Assembly (NCBI GenBank): GCA_003555025.1
Contig: PWHV01000029.1
Coordinates: forward strand, 1 to 32,850
Source of the DNA: Methanomassiliicoccaceae archaeon
GTDB lineage: Archaea; Thermoplasmatota; Thermoplasmata; Methanomassiliicoccales; Methanomethylophilaceae
Direction: 5' to 3'
DNA length: 32,850 nucleotides
A program made the position numbers and the translations under genes. A model generated the notes under the pieces. It was not told the DNA's origin and made no database searches. It was given only the letters and a program-made list of their open reading frames with translations. Position 1 is the first letter of the stretch; each line of letters begins with the position of its first letter. Shown in pieces: positions 14,105 to 23,151 of this stretch.

Positions 14105-16846
14105 ATGTCCTTCGAGATGCTCGACCCACGCATTAGCGGGCTGCTCCGCCGCCGGGGCATAACGTCGCCCACGCCGCCGCAGCGCGAGGCCATACCGCTG
14201 GTGCTGCAGGGGGCTCATCTGCTGGTCATCGCTCCGACCGGCATCGGCAAGACCGAGGCGGCCATGCTGCCGGTCTTCCACCGCATACTGCAGGAGGGGG
14301 GCGAGGGGATCTCCTGCCTCTACATCACACCGCTGCGGGCCCTCAACCGCGACATGCTCCGCCGGCTGCAGGAGATGGGCCGAGAGCTGGGGGTGAGTGT
14401 GGGGGTGCGGCACGGAGACACCTCCCAGGCCGAGAGGGCGAGGCAGTCCCGCCAGCCGCCGCAGGTCCTGATCACCACCCCGGAGACCCTGCAGGTGCTG
14501 TTCACCGGCAAGCGCCTGCGGGAGCACCTGCGCAATGTGCGGCACGTGATCGTGGACGAGGTCCACGAGCTCGCCTCGAACGAGCGCGGCGCCCAGCTTG
14601 CGGTGGGCCTGGAGAGGCTCGTCTCGTTCTGCGGCGAGTTCCAGCGCATCGGCCTCTCCGCCACCGTGGGCGACGAGCACTGGACGAGACGCTACCTCGA
14701 AGGCGCGGGGAGGCGGGCGGAGCTGCGCTCCTTCCCGGTGGAGAAGGAGGTCCTCATGAGCGTCCAGGCCCCGGAGCGCCAGCAGGAGGACGGGAGGCTG
14801 GCCGAGGAGCTCCGCGCCGACCCGGAGATGGTCTCCATGATGAGGCTGGCGCGGGAGCACATAGAGAGCAGCCAGTCCTGCCTGTTCTTCGTGAACACCC
14901 GCGAGGCGGCTGAGGTGATCTCCGCCCGCTACCACATCTGGGACGCTTCGTTCCCCCTGGGAGTCCATCACGGCTCACTCTCCAAGGAGATACGGGTGGA
15001 CATGGAGGAGCGCTTCAAGTCGGGGGAGCTCAAGGCCCTGGTTTGCACATCGTCCCTCGAGCTGGGCATCGACGTGGGCAGCACCGACCTGGTGATACAG
15101 TACAACTCCCCGCGCCAGGCCTCGCGGCTGACGCAGCGGATCGGCCGCGCCGGCCACCGCATCGACCAAGTGACCAAGGGCGTGGTCCTAGCCACCGACC
15201 CCGACGAGCTGCTGGAGTCGATGGTGATCTGCCGCCGCGCCCAGGAGGGGGACATGGACAAGGACGTCGCCCGCCCGGCGCCGCTGACGGTCCTCGCCAA
15301 CCAGCTGGTGGCGATGGCCATGTCGGGCGCGGCGGAACTGGACGAGGCCTACCGCCTGGTGACCGGCGCGAGCCATTTCCAGGACCTGCCCCGGGAGGCC
15401 TTCGACCGCACCGTGGAGCAGCTGGCGTCCATCAGCCTCGTCTACGTCGGCGATGGGAGCTACAGGCGCAGCCGCAAGGGGATGAAGTACTTCTACGACA
15501 ACATCTCGATGATCCCCGACGAGCGCACCTTCCTCATCCGGGACATCGGCACCCGCGGCATCGTCGGCACCCTCGACGAGAGCTTCGTGATGAGCTTCGC
15601 CGAGCCCTTCGCAACCTTCATCGCCCAAGGCCGCAGCTGGAGGATAATCGAGGTGCGCGAGGACGAGCTGCTGGTGGAGAGGGTGGGCGACATCGGCAAC
15701 GTCCCGTCCTGGATCGGGGAGGACATACCGGTGCCCTGCGGCGTTGCCATGGAGGTGGGCCGACTGCGGCGCCTCGGCGGCCCCGACGGCTACGAAGGCG
15801 GCGAGGAGGCCAAGAGGAGGGTCCACGAGTACCTGGACAAGCAGAGGGAGGAGGGCCTCATGCCCTCCGACGAGCTGTTGACCATCGAGACCGGTGACAA
15901 GCTGGCCATAATAAACTCATGCCACGGCAGCAAGGTAAACGACACCGTGGGCAAGATGCTGTCGGTGCTGCTGTCGGCTCGCCTGGGAGAGGGGGTCGGC
16001 ACCAGCTCCGACGCCTACCGCATAATGCTGGAGCTGCCGCGCCGCATCGACGGAGCGGTGATATCCGAGACCCTCTCGTCGGTGAGGCCGGAGGCCCTCG
16101 ACGGCCTGTTGCGGCTGGTGGTGCGCAACTCCAACATCCTGCGGCGCCGCTTCGTCTACGTGGCAAAGAAGTTCGGCATCGTGGACCGCGACGCGGACTA
16201 CCGCTACATGCGTATGCAGCGGCTGATGGACGTCTACGAGGGGAGCCCCGCGTACGAGGAGGCCATGGACAAGGTCCTGCGCGAGGATATGGACATCGAG
16301 AGCGCGCGCGAGTTCTTCCGCCGCCTGCGGGACGGGGAGCTGCTCATGCAGACCTGCCGCATCGGCCCGGTCGGGAGGGCGGGCATAAAGGACATCAAGG
16401 AGCTGGTGCAGCCGGCGCGGGCGGACCGCTCCATACTGATGGCGCTGAAGAAGCGTCTGGAGGACGAGACCCTCCACCTCAGCTGCCTCAGCTGCCACGG
16501 CCAGTGGCGGCAGCCGCTGGCCTCCGCGCCGAGGAGGATGGAGTGCCCCCGTTGCGGAGGCCTGATGTTGGCCGCCCTCAAGGGATACGAGAAGGACAAG
16601 GTCGCGTTGCTGCGGCAGGAGAAGCCCAAGGGGGAGTCGAAGGCAGAGGTCGGGCGCATGGTGAAGAACGCCGAGCTGGTGCGGGAGTTCGGGGGCAGGG
16701 CGCTGCTGGTCCTCGCGGCGCGGGGCGTGGGGCCGGACGCCGCCGCCCGCATCCTGCGGGGCCACCACCAGGACGAGGACGCGTTGCTGCGGGACATACT
16801 GGCGGCGGAGATAGACTACGCGCGCACCAAGCGCTTCTGGGACTAG
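14105..16846 (+). CDS. lhr: Lhr-family superfamily 2 helicase with C-terminal Cys4 motif
   Basis: 913 residues. Helicase motifs in order: Walker A APTGIGKT (43-50), [23 protein letters not shown] (151-154), SAT (185-187), [11 protein letters not shown] and [10 protein letters not shown] winged-helix and Lhr core domain follow. Near the C-terminus Cys794/797 and Cys814/817 form a probable zinc knuckle. Lhr enzymes unwind branched or RNA:DNA duplexes and act in DNA repair or RNA metabolism. Its Q-motif region is TPPQREAIP. Start ATG 14105 is supported by the TATA box at leaderless spacing. The TAG stop overlaps the facing gene stop as CTAG (16843-16846). Confidence 0.94.
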   Translation: MSFEMLDPRISGLLRRRGITSPTPPQREAIPLVLQGAHLLVIAPTGIGKTEAAMLPVFHRILQEGGEGISCLYITPLRALNRDMLRRLQEMGRELGVSVGVRHGDTSQAERARQSRQPPQVLITTPETLQVLFTGKRLREHLRNVRHVIVDEVHELASNERGAQLAVGLERLVSFCGEFQRIGLSATVGDEHWTRRYLEGAGRRAELRSFPVEKEVLMSVQAPERQQEDGRLAEELRADPEMVSMMRLAREHIESSQSCLFFVNTREAAEVISARYHIWDASFPLGVHHGSLSKEIRVDMEERFKSGELKALVCTSSLELGIDVGSTDLVIQYNSPRQASRLTQRIGRAGHRIDQVTKGVVLATDPDELLESMVICRRAQEGDMDKDVARPAPLTVLANQLVAMAMSGAAELDEAYRLVTGASHFQDLPREAFDRTVEQLASISLVYVGDGSYRRSRKGMKYFYDNISMIPDERTFLIRDIGTRGIVGTLDESFVMSFAEPFATFIAQGRSWRIIEVREDELLVERVGDIGNVPSWIGEDIPVPCGVAMEVGRLRRLGGPDGYEGGEEAKRRVHEYLDKQREEGLMPSDELLTIETGDKLAIINSCHGSKVNDTVGKMLSVLLSARLGEGVGTSSDAYRIMLELPRRIDGAVISETLSSVRPEALDGLLRLVVRNSNILRRRFVYVAKKFGIVDRDADYRYMRMQRLMDVYEGSPAYEEAMDKVLREDMDIESAREFFRRLRDGELLMQTCRIGPVGRAGIKDIKELVQPARADRSILMALKKRLEDETLHLSCLSCHGQWRQPLASAPRRMECPRCGGLMLAALKGYEKDKVALLRQEKPKGESKAEVGRMVKNAELVREFGGRALLVLAARGVGPDAAARILRGHHQDEDALLRDILAAEIDYARTKRFWD

Positions 16847-17460
16847 CGCACCGGGTTGCGCAGCTCGCCGACGCCCTCGATGGCGGCGAGCACCTCGTCG
16901 CCGGGCACCACCGGGCCCACCCCCTCCGGGGTGCCGGTCATGATCACGTCGCCGGCCTCCAGGGTCATGAAGCGGGAGATGTGGGCGATCAGCCTCGGGA
17001 CCGGGAATATCATCCGCGACGTGCTGCCGTGCTGGCGCAGCTCGCCGTTGACCTTCAGGCTCAGGTCCAGGTTTTGCAGGTCGTCGACCGCGTCCAGCGG
17101 CAGCGGCTCCGACAACGGGGCGAAGGTGTCCATGCCCTTGGCCATCGACCATGGGCCGCCCTGGTCGCGCGGTGTTCTGGAGGTCGCGGGCGGTGACGTC
17201 GTTGGCCACCGCCAAGTGCGACACGTGGGGGAGGGCCTCCGCCTCGCTGACGCGGCGGCAGCCGCTTCCGATGATGACCGCCAGTTCCACCTCGTGGTCC
17301 CCCCTGCCGACGCCGGGAGGGACCACTATGGGCTCGCCGTCGCCGATGACGGCGCTCGAAGGCTTGAGGAATAGATGGGCTCGCGGGGCAGCGAGGCGCG
17401 GGCCTCCTGCAGGTGGGGGCGGTAGTTCCAGCCCACCGCGGCGATCTTCCCGGGCCTCAT
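16843..17460 (-). pseudogene. Fumarylacetoacetate hydrolase-family protein with two frameshifts
   Basis: The pieces together spell one normal FAH-family protein of about 206 residues. It starts [17 protein letters not shown] at ATG 17460. After EPIY the frame breaks (one base missing at the AA pair 17370-17371) and continues as [23 protein letters not shown] and [10 protein letters not shown]. It breaks again near 17170 (one base missing in a GCGC stretch) and continues as [14 protein letters not shown] to the end. The metal ligands of the family (E and E in DHEVEL, D in ANDVTARD) are present. Members hydrolyse or decarboxylate 2,4-dioxo acids; the substrate is unknown. ATG overlaps the rlmE stop (ATGA), so the two are co-transcribed. 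Two indel errors or recent decay are both possible. Confidence 0.82.
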
Positions 17461-18131
17461 GGCAGGCTCCCCTTCTTGGAGAACTCCGGCGCATCCTCCT
17501 CATTCTCGGCGGCCTCGTGGGCGTCCACGGCGCCGCGGAACCCGGCGGCGATGATGTAGAGCTCCGAGGAGGTCTTGCGGCTGGCGTCCGGTGAATGGAC
17601 CTTGACATCATCGAACGCGGCCTCCACATCCTGGAGGAGACGGGGCATGAGGTCTCCCTGGAACACCTTCATCACCATCTTGCCCCCCTCCTTGAGCGTG
17701 GTGGACGCCGCTGCCAGGCAGTGCTCGCAGAGCTCCACCGAGCGGGCGTGGTCGGTGGAGTAGGCGCCGCTGATGTTGGGGGCCATGTCGGAGATGATCA
17801 CGTCGGCGCGCCCGTCGAGCATCCCGCGGAGGCGACGCAGCGATTCCGGCGAACGGATGTCGCCCTTGACGGTCCTGGCGCCGGGGACCTTTCTGATAGA
17901 GCGCAGGTCGATGCCGGCCACCGTGCCGCCCGGCTCCACCAGGTCCACGGCCACCTGCAGCCAGCCGCCGGGGGCGGCGCCGAGGTCCAGGACCTTGTCG
18001 CCGGGGCGGAACACGCGGAAGCGCTCATCGATCTGGATGAGCTTGAAGGCCGCCCGCGAGCGATAATCCATCCTCTTGGCCATGCGGTAATAGTGCTCCC
18101 CCTTCCTCTCTGCGACCCAGCGCCTGGTCAT
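17457..18131 (-). CDS. rlmE: 23S rRNA (uridine-2'-O)-methyltransferase, RlmE/FtsJ family
   Basis: 224 residues from ATG 18131. The SAM-binding motif is [11 protein letters not shown]. The catalytic tetrad of the family is visible: K30 in SRAAFKL, D in ISDMAP, K in MVMKVF, and E in SSELYI. RlmE methylates the 2'-OH of a uridine in the A-loop of 23S rRNA; tRNA-directed relatives exist. The C-terminus has an acidic extension after AAGFRG. The frame is open upstream, but ATG 18131 is about 28 bases after a TATA box, so a leaderless start is likely. It is followed, with ATGA overlap, by the FAH-family gene. Confidence 0.93.
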   Translation of the reverse strand: MTRRWVAERKGEHYYRMAKRMDYRSRAAFKLIQIDERFRVFRPGDKVLDLGAAPGGWLQVAVDLVEPGGTVAGIDLRSIRKVPGARTVKGDIRSPESLRRLRGMLDGRADVIISDMAPNISGAYSTDHARSVELCEHCLAAASTTLKEGGKMVMKVFQGDLMPRLLQDVEAAFDDVKVHSPDASRKTSSELYIIAAGFRGAVDAHEAAENEEDAPEFSKKGSLP

Positions 18132-18154
18132 CGCATGATTGATTCCGGGGCTCC

Positions 18155-18190
18155 GATATATGCTTTCTGCTGCGGAGAACAATAATATAC
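18155..18190. promoter_or_regulatory. Divergent promoters for rlmE and purM
   Basis: GATATATGC (18155-18163) is about 28 bases from the rlmE ATG on the minus strand. AATAATATAC (18181-18190) is about 30 bases from the purM ATG. Both spacings suit leaderless transcripts. Confidence 0.55.
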
Positions 18191-18218
18191 GGGTGTCCAA
18201 GATTACCGTGCGAGGGCA

Positions 18219-19238
18219 ATGACGCGCGAACCATGGACCTACGCCAAAGCGGGCGTGGACATCGACCGGAAATCAGGGGCCATAGGGTCTTTGGTAAAGC
18301 AGCTGGCGTACCGCCGCCAGGGAAGGGGCACGAGGGTGGACGCAGAAGGGCAGTTCGCCGGCCTCATCGACTTCGGGGACGTCTATCTCACCCTGTGCAC
18401 CGACGGGGTGGGCACCAAGCTGCTGCTGGCGGAGGAGCTGGGGGTCTGGGACACCGTGGGCATCGACTGCGTGGCCATGAACGTCAACGACACCGTCTGC
18501 GTCGGCGCCGAGCCGGTGGCGTTCGTGGACTACATCGCCATCGACCGCCCTGATGAGGCCCTCACCGCCGAGGTGGGCAAGGGCCTGGAGCGGGGCGCGG
18601 CCCTCTCGAACATGGACATCGTCGGCGGGGAGATCGCCGTGCTGCCGGAGATGGTCAAGGGCCTGGACATCTCAGGGACCTGCCTGGGCTATATGGAGAA
18701 GGACCGCCTCGTCGACGGCCAAGGTGTGGAGGAGGGCGACCTGCTGGTGGCCCTGCGCTCCTCGGGCATACACTCCAACGGCCTCACCCTGGCGCGCAAG
18801 GTGCTGGAGAGCGAGGGCGTCCCCCTGCTCGACAGCGCCCCCGGCCTGGAGGGCAGCGTGGGCATGGAGCTTCTCCGCCCCACGGAGATATACGTCCGCC
18901 AGGCGCTGACCGCGCTGGATGAGGGGGATGTCCACGGCCTGGTGAACATCACCGGCGGAGGCATGAGAAACCTGCTGCGCCTGCGCCGCGGCCTCTGCTA
19001 CGAGATAAGCGGGCCGCCGCAGCCGCAGCCGATATTCGGGCTGCTGCAGGAATGGGGCTCGATAAGCGACGAGGAGATGTACCAGACCTTCAACATGGGC
19101 ATGGGCTTCATCATGGCCATGCCCGAGGACGACGCCGAGGCGTTCGTCAAGCGGTCAGAGGACGCGGCGGTGGTGGGCTCCGTCGTCGCCGGGGAGGGCG
19201 TCCGCCTGCCCGATGGCATCAGCTATCTCAATTATTGA
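18219..19238 (+). CDS. purM: Phosphoribosylformylglycinamidine cyclo-ligase (AIR synthetase)
   Basis: PurM closes the imidazole ring of aminoimidazole ribotide in purine synthesis, using ATP. 339 residues, normal length. Family landmarks: YAKAGVDIDRKSGAIGSL, LCTDGVGTKLLLAEELG, GIDCVAMNVNDTVCVGAEP, ALRSSGIHSNGLTLARK and NITGGGMRNLLRL. The gene stands alone, without other pur genes nearby. ATG 18219 follows a GAGGG stretch with short spacing and a TATA box at leaderless distance. Its stop overlaps the facing DUF531-like gene stop by seven bases. Confidence 0.96.
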   Translation: MTREPWTYAKAGVDIDRKSGAIGSLVKQLAYRRQGRGTRVDAEGQFAGLIDFGDVYLTLCTDGVGTKLLLAEELGVWDTVGIDCVAMNVNDTVCVGAEPVAFVDYIAIDRPDEALTAEVGKGLERGAALSNMDIVGGEIAVLPEMVKGLDISGTCLGYMEKDRLVDGQGVEEGDLLVALRSSGIHSNGLTLARKVLESEGVPLLDSAPGLEGSVGMELLRPTEIYVRQALTALDEGDVHGLVNITGGGMRNLLRLRRGLCYEISGPPQPQPIFGLLQEWGSISDEEMYQTFNMGMGFIMAMPEDDAEAFVKRSEDAAVVGSVVAGEGVRLPDGISYLNY

Positions 19239-19783
19239 TCGGTCCGGGCGGCGATGGCGGCGACCACCGCGCCCAGCGCGGTGCAGGTCTCCAAGGACAT
19301 CCGTCTCCCGGTGACGTCGAGGTCGCTGCGGGCGATCTCAGCGACCTTGCGCGGCAGCCCGTGGGGCCCGAGACCAAAGACCAGCAGCACGCTCCCTCCC
19401 TCTTCGAGTATGGCCGCCACCTCGCTGACGCCGGCCTCCCTGCCCTCCCGGGGCCGGGAGGTGGTGGTCACCGGCTCCCCCAGCTGCGGGGGGAAGCCCT
19501 TGCCGGGAGCGGGGAAGGATTGGAAACGCCCCGCGGCGCTGAGGCTCTTCAGGTAACCGCCGTCCTCGCCGATGCTGGTGCCGGAGGCCACCCATTCCGC
19601 CACCTCCGCCGGCCGGGACAGGTCATCGGGGAAGGGGAAACCGAGGGTGGCGAGGTTGGCATCGAAGGCCAGCGCCAAGGGGCCCGCCCGCGCCAGGGCG
19701 CGCCGGTGGGCCTCGCGGAAGCGCCGCGGGTCGTAGGAGTTGTACAGGCCGATGGTGAGGCGGCCGCGGCGGCCAGCCTTCAC
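19232..19783 (-). CDS. DUF531-like protein, possible SPOUT-type fold
   Basis: 183 residues. It opens with RLTIGLYNSYDPRRFREAH and has a C-terminal GSVLLVFGLGPHGLPRKVAE followed by RRMSLETCTALGAVVAAIAA. The glycine-rich LGPHGLP loop near the end resembles the cofactor loop of knotted SPOUT methyltransferases. I place it in the archaeal DUF531 family from memory. If right, an RNA methyltransferase role is plausible but unproven. Start is GTG 19783, overlapping the deoxyhypusine synthase stop as GTGA, so the two are translationally coupled. TAA stop overlaps purM. Confidence 0.75.
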   Translation of the reverse strand: MKAGRRGRLTIGLYNSYDPRRFREAHRRALARAGPLALAFDANLATLGFPFPDDLSRPAEVAEWVASGTSIGEDGGYLKSLSAAGRFQSFPAPGKGFPPQLGEPVTTTSRPREGREAGVSEVAAILEEGGSVLLVFGLGPHGLPRKVAEIARSDLDVTGRRMSLETCTALGAVVAAIAARTDQ

Positions 19784-20847
19784 GGGCCCACTCTTTCGAT
19801 GGCCTTGAGCTCGTCGCCTTCCCAGTGGAAACGCAGGCGGTCTCGGCCCTTCCAGACGCCCTTCTGCAGTATATGGCCGGCGATGAGGCTGAGACCGATG
19901 GTGGCCTCCACGTAGGCCACCGCCTTGCGGGCCTCGCGGTTGATCTTCCCCCAGGACTGCGCCTCCTCGAATGTGCATCCCGAAAGCCCTCCCCAGAAGG
20001 GCACGTCGGTGGTCACCTGCACCGCGTAGTGGTGGCCGCCCATGTCGTGGCCCAGCATCTCGGCGATGACCTCGAGCTGCTGGATGAAGTTCTTCGGTAT
20101 CCCGCCGCCGATGTACATGACGGCGGTCTTCTCCGACCTTATCTTGACCTGGGTGAGCTCGTAGTTGTCGCGGATGGGGTCGAGGCTCATGGTCGGCTCG
20201 CCGCTGCCGCGCTTGCGCGCGTACATATGCGTCAGCCCAATCCCTATGGACGAGTCGTTCAGCGCCGGGGCGAACACCGGCACGCCGTGGCGGTGGGCGT
20301 TGCAGAGGATGGACTCATCATCGTCCAGATGGGCGCCCAGTATGTCCAGGAACTCGCGGGACGAGTACGGCCTCGGCTCCAGGGACTCGGCGATGCGGCC
20401 GATGTACTCATCGGTCTCGCGGAACTTCTCCTCGTCCACGAGGGTGTCGTAGATGCGGTCGAGGTAAAGCTCCCTCAAGCCGAGGTCGTCGGCGTGGGGC
20501 GAGCACTTGTAATGGTGGAACCCGCGGGCCTGGTAGAAGTCCTGGTACGGTATGGCGCCGATGGTCACTATCACGTCCACCACGCCGCGCTTGATGAGGT
20601 CGCATATCACCTTGCGCAAGCCGCCGGCTATCAGCGCCCCGGAGAGTCCGAGTATCACCGTGGGGCGGTCCTCGTCCTCGAGGGCGTTCTCCAGGGCGGC
20701 GGCGCAGGTGGCCAGCGCCCGGCTCTGGATGGAGCTGTCCTTGTAGGCCTCCATCAGGTCGGTGACGCTCTCTATGCGGTCGAAATCGATGGGCTTGACC
20801 TTGTCCTTGAGCACTTCCTCTCTTCGCAACCGATCGCCTCCCGGCAT
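19780..20847 (-). CDS. dys: Deoxyhypusine synthase
   Basis: Transfers the aminobutyl group of spermidine to a lysine of aIF5A, the first step of hypusine formation. 355 residues. The catalytic lysine K301 lies in SWGKINREARKAV. NAD and substrate regions include LGLSGALIAGG, VDVIVTIGA, FAPALNDSSIG and GGGIPKNFIQQ. ATG 20847 has no strong ribosome site and sits one base after the stop of a small upstream gene. A GTG at 20814 preceded by GAGAGGAA is an alternative start. Second gene of a three-gene leftward operon. Confidence 0.95.
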   Translation of the reverse strand: MPGGDRLRREEVLKDKVKPIDFDRIESVTDLMEAYKDSSIQSRALATCAAALENALEDEDRPTVILGLSGALIAGGLRKVICDLIKRGVVDVIVTIGAIPYQDFYQARGFHHYKCSPHADDLGLRELYLDRIYDTLVDEEKFRETDEYIGRIAESLEPRPYSSREFLDILGAHLDDDESILCNAHRHGVPVFAPALNDSSIGIGLTHMYARKRGSGEPTMSLDPIRDNYELTQVKIRSEKTAVMYIGGGIPKNFIQQLEVIAEMLGHDMGGHHYAVQVTTDVPFWGGLSGCTFEEAQSWGKINREARKAVAYVEATIGLSLIAGHILQKGVWKGRDRLRFHWEGDELKAIERVGP

Positions 20848-20848
20848 C

Positions 20849-21016
20849 TCAGACCCTGTGCCCGCCGCTCTGGCGGGGGCGGCTCCGTATGGCCTGCAGA
20901 TCGCCGTCCAGGAATATCTCCAGGTCGGGGTTGTCTGACTGGATCTCCTCGATCTTGCGGAGTACCTCGGTCAGGGTTATGCCGCTGTCCCTCACGTCGA
21001 TGAATACCTCTCGCAT
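20849..21016 (-). CDS. Small hypothetical protein (55 residues) upstream of deoxyhypusine synthase
   Basis: Begins MREVFIDVRDSGITLTEVLR and ends SGGHRV. The predicted order is strand, helix (TLTEVLRKIEEIQ), strand (DLEIFLDGD), then a basic tail (RSRPRQ). I recognise no family. It has a TATA box about 35-40 bases upstream and GAGGA a few bases before the start. It ends one base before the deoxyhypusine synthase ATG (TGAGATG), so it is the first gene of that operon. It is probably real because both its start signals and its tight spacing are good. Confidence 0.7.
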   Translation of the reverse strand: MREVFIDVRDSGITLTEVLRKIEEIQSDNPDLEIFLDGDLQAIRSRPRQSGGHRV

Positions 21017-21050
21017 CCGTCCCCGTCCTCATCGCTTGGATTGACGGGAG

Positions 21051-21060
21051 CATATAAAAC
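21051..21060 (-). promoter_or_regulatory. TATA box of the small protein/deoxyhypusine synthase operon
   Basis: The minus strand reads GTTTTATATG, about 35-40 bases before ATG 21016, leaving a short leader that carries a GAGGA ribosome site. Confidence 0.55.
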
Positions 21061-21114
21061 CTTTGCACGGCCCGCGAGGCCCATGGGCGAATGGCGTCAG
21101 CCAGGAGGACATAT

Positions 21115-21126
21115 GCTTTATATTCG
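21115..21126 (+). promoter_or_regulatory. TATA box for the 74-residue protein and KaiC-like gene
   Basis: GCTTTATATTCG is centred about 28 bases before ATG 21147, which predicts a leaderless transcript. Confidence 0.55.
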
Positions 21127-21146
21127 CTACGTTAATAGTATAACGG

Positions 21147-21371
21147 ATGGCCCCGGCCATCAAGGGTGAGGTCTTGAAGGCCACTACACTGCTGGACTAC
21201 GAGCGGGGAGAGGTGCCCGGAGCCCGGGACTTCTTCGAGGCAAACCGCCATATGGGGGCGGAGGAATACCGCTCGCTGATTGTCCAGGCCTACGGGCCGG
21301 CGGCGTCCCGAGCGCCCGCGGTGAAAGCGATGGTCAACGAGGCAGTGCTGCTCTACCTCATCGGAGAATGA
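21147..21371 (+). CDS. Hypothetical protein (74 residues)
   Basis: Mostly helical: MAPAIKGEVLKATTLLDYER, then VPGARDFFEANRHMGAEEYR and PAVKAMVNEAVLLYLIGE. No metal site, membrane segment or known motif is visible. The start lies at leaderless distance from a clear TATA box. It ends 16 bases before the coiled-coil/KaiC-like gene, so they are probably co-transcribed and may work together. No function assigned. Confidence 0.75.
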   Translation: MAPAIKGEVLKATTLLDYERGEVPGARDFFEANRHMGAEEYRSLIVQAYGPAASRAPAVKAMVNEAVLLYLIGE

Positions 21372-21387
21372 CGCGCGGACGGTTAGC

Positions 21388-23151
21388 ATGGAGGACGACG
21401 AGGGGAACAAAGGCAGCGACTCGCTGCGCAAGTGGCTCAAGGGCGACGACTCCAGCCTGGTCTCCTGGCTCTCGGGGGGGACGCAGGCGGCGGAGGGCGA
21501 GGAGTCCTTCGAGCTGAGAAAGAGGATCATGCAGCTGGAGGACGAGAAGGCTCAGCTGACCGAGGAGCTCGAGGCCGCCCGCGAGGGCGCCGCGGGCACC
21601 CACGCCACGCTTGACGATGTCCTCGACGCCCGCCCTTCACTGCGCACGCGCCTGGAGCGTTTCCGCATGCGCATGGACGGCCTGTCCAACAAATTGGGCT
21701 CGGTGGCGGAGCAGCTCTGTCCCGAGACGCAGAAGTACATCGAGGTGCAGAAGCGCATAGAGGCGCTGGACTCGGAAATGAGGGGGGTGCTCCGCAACCT
21801 TCTGGAGCGCCCGGAGGCGCTGGACCAGCACGCCAAGGAGGCCGCCGAGGTAGAGAACAAAATGGAGGAAGAGACCCCGGCGCTGGAGGCCAAGATGGCC
21901 GAGATCGAGGCCGATGTGGAGAACAAACGCATCGCCGACGCTATGACCAAGGAGAAGCTGGAGCTCGTCGAGATGGGGCGCGAGGATGCCGATGCCTTCC
22001 TCGATCAGCGCATGAAGGAGCTGGAGAACTGGAAGGAGGAACGCATCACCCTGGAGCGGGAGAACCAGCGCCTCCGCGTGCAGCTGGAGGACCGCTCCGA
22101 GGAGCTCAACCGCCTGCGCAGCCTGCTGCGCTACAAGGAGGAGGAGCTGGTGCGGCGCGAGGAGGACCTCATCTACCGCGAGAGGATGGTCGACGAGGAG
22201 CAGAAGCGCTTCGCCAGCGAGAAGGCCCAGGTCGACGGCATCGACGAGCTGAAGATGCAGAAGCGCCTCGAGGATCTGCGCGGCGAGGTCACCAACAAGG
22301 AGGAGGAGATCCGCAAAAAGGAGAGCTACCTCAACAGCAAGATGGAGGAGCTGCGCCGCCGCGAGCTAGACCTCATCGAGGAGGAGATAGACGTCCGCGA
22401 GGAGGACCGCCTCGCGGAAGTGAGCGCCAAGAAGGCGCACACCGGCAACCAGCGCCTCAACGATTTATTGCTGGGAGGCTATCCGTTCGGCAGCAGCCTG
22501 CTGGCCTACGGGCCCTCCTTCGTGGGCAAGGAGATACTGGTCAACGAGTTCGTCGCCGAGGGGCTGGTAAAGGGCGTGCCGGCGCTATGGGTCCTGACGG
22601 ACAGCAGCCCGACGGAGATTCGGGCGGAGATGGAAAGGATCATCTCCGGCTACGAGGAATACGAGAAGCTGGGGCTGGTCAAGTACGTGGACGCCTACAG
22701 CCGCACCGTGGACGAACCAGGGGACGACCCTTACACGGCGTACATCGAATCCCCGGAGAGCCACGACGCCATCTCGGCGGCGGTGGACAAGATCGCCGCC
22801 GAATTCAAGCAGGACCATGACTACTACCGCCTAGGTTTCCGCTCCCTCTCCAACCTCATAGCCTATTCGGACATCAACAAGGCCTTCCGCTTCCTCAGCC
22901 CCTTCGTGGGCAAGCGTAAGAAGGACCGGGCGGTGTCGCTCTTGGTGCTGGAGAAGGGGCTGCAGCAGGAGCAGGAGATCCAGATGCTGAGCATGATCGT
23001 CGACGGCATGCTCGATTTCAAGATCGACAACCAGCGCAACTTCTTCGCCGTCAAGGGAATAACCGACGTGCAGACCCGGAACGATGTGCGCTACACATGG
23101 AGCGACCGGGGCCTGAACATAGGCTCCTTCACCCTGGACCACATCAAGTGA
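21388..23151 (+). CDS. Long coiled-coil protein with degenerate KaiC/RecA-like domain
   Basis: 587 residues. Residues about 45-345 are charged heptad-like helix (for example EEIRKKESYLNSKMEELRR), one of the longest coiled coils expected in such a genome. From about 351 (HTGNQRLNDLLLGGYPFGSS) a KaiC/RAD55-like ATPase fold begins. The P-loop reads GPSFVGKE (375-382): the Ser/Thr after Lys is replaced by Glu. The expected Walker B strand reads AVSLLVLEKG, with no clear aspartate. So it probably binds nucleotide poorly or not at all. It may be a scaffold or regulator; ArlH of the archaellum is a KaiC-like partner of a secretion ATPase, and an ATPase operon lies 1.5 kb away, but a link is speculative. 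Confidence 0.85.
   Translation: MEDDEGNKGSDSLRKWLKGDDSSLVSWLSGGTQAAEGEESFELRKRIMQLEDEKAQLTEELEAAREGAAGTHATLDDVLDARPSLRTRLERFRMRMDGLSNKLGSVAEQLCPETQKYIEVQKRIEALDSEMRGVLRNLLERPEALDQHAKEAAEVENKMEEETPALEAKMAEIEADVENKRIADAMTKEKLELVEMGREDADAFLDQRMKELENWKEERITLERENQRLRVQLEDRSEELNRLRSLLRYKEEELVRREEDLIYRERMVDEEQKRFASEKAQVDGIDELKMQKRLEDLRGEVTNKEEEIRKKESYLNSKMEELRRRELDLIEEEIDVREEDRLAEVSAKKAHTGNQRLNDLLLGGYPFGSSLLAYGPSFVGKEILVNEFVAEGLVKGVPALWVLTDSSPTEIRAEMERIISGYEEYEKLGLVKYVDAYSRTVDEPGDDPYTAYIESPESHDAISAAVDKIAAEFKQDHDYYRLGFRSLSNLIAYSDINKAFRFLSPFVGKRKKDRAVSLLVLEKGLQQEQEIQMLSMIVDGMLDFKIDNQRNFFAVKGITDVQTRNDVRYTWSDRGLNIGSFTLDHIK

Noticed and set aside
15917-17629. 570-codon leftward open frame spanning lhr and the FAH-family gene
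   Set aside because: Only its middle part carries real FAH-family sequence. The rest is antisense to lhr and out of frame with rlmE. It arises because the FAH gene is frameshifted.
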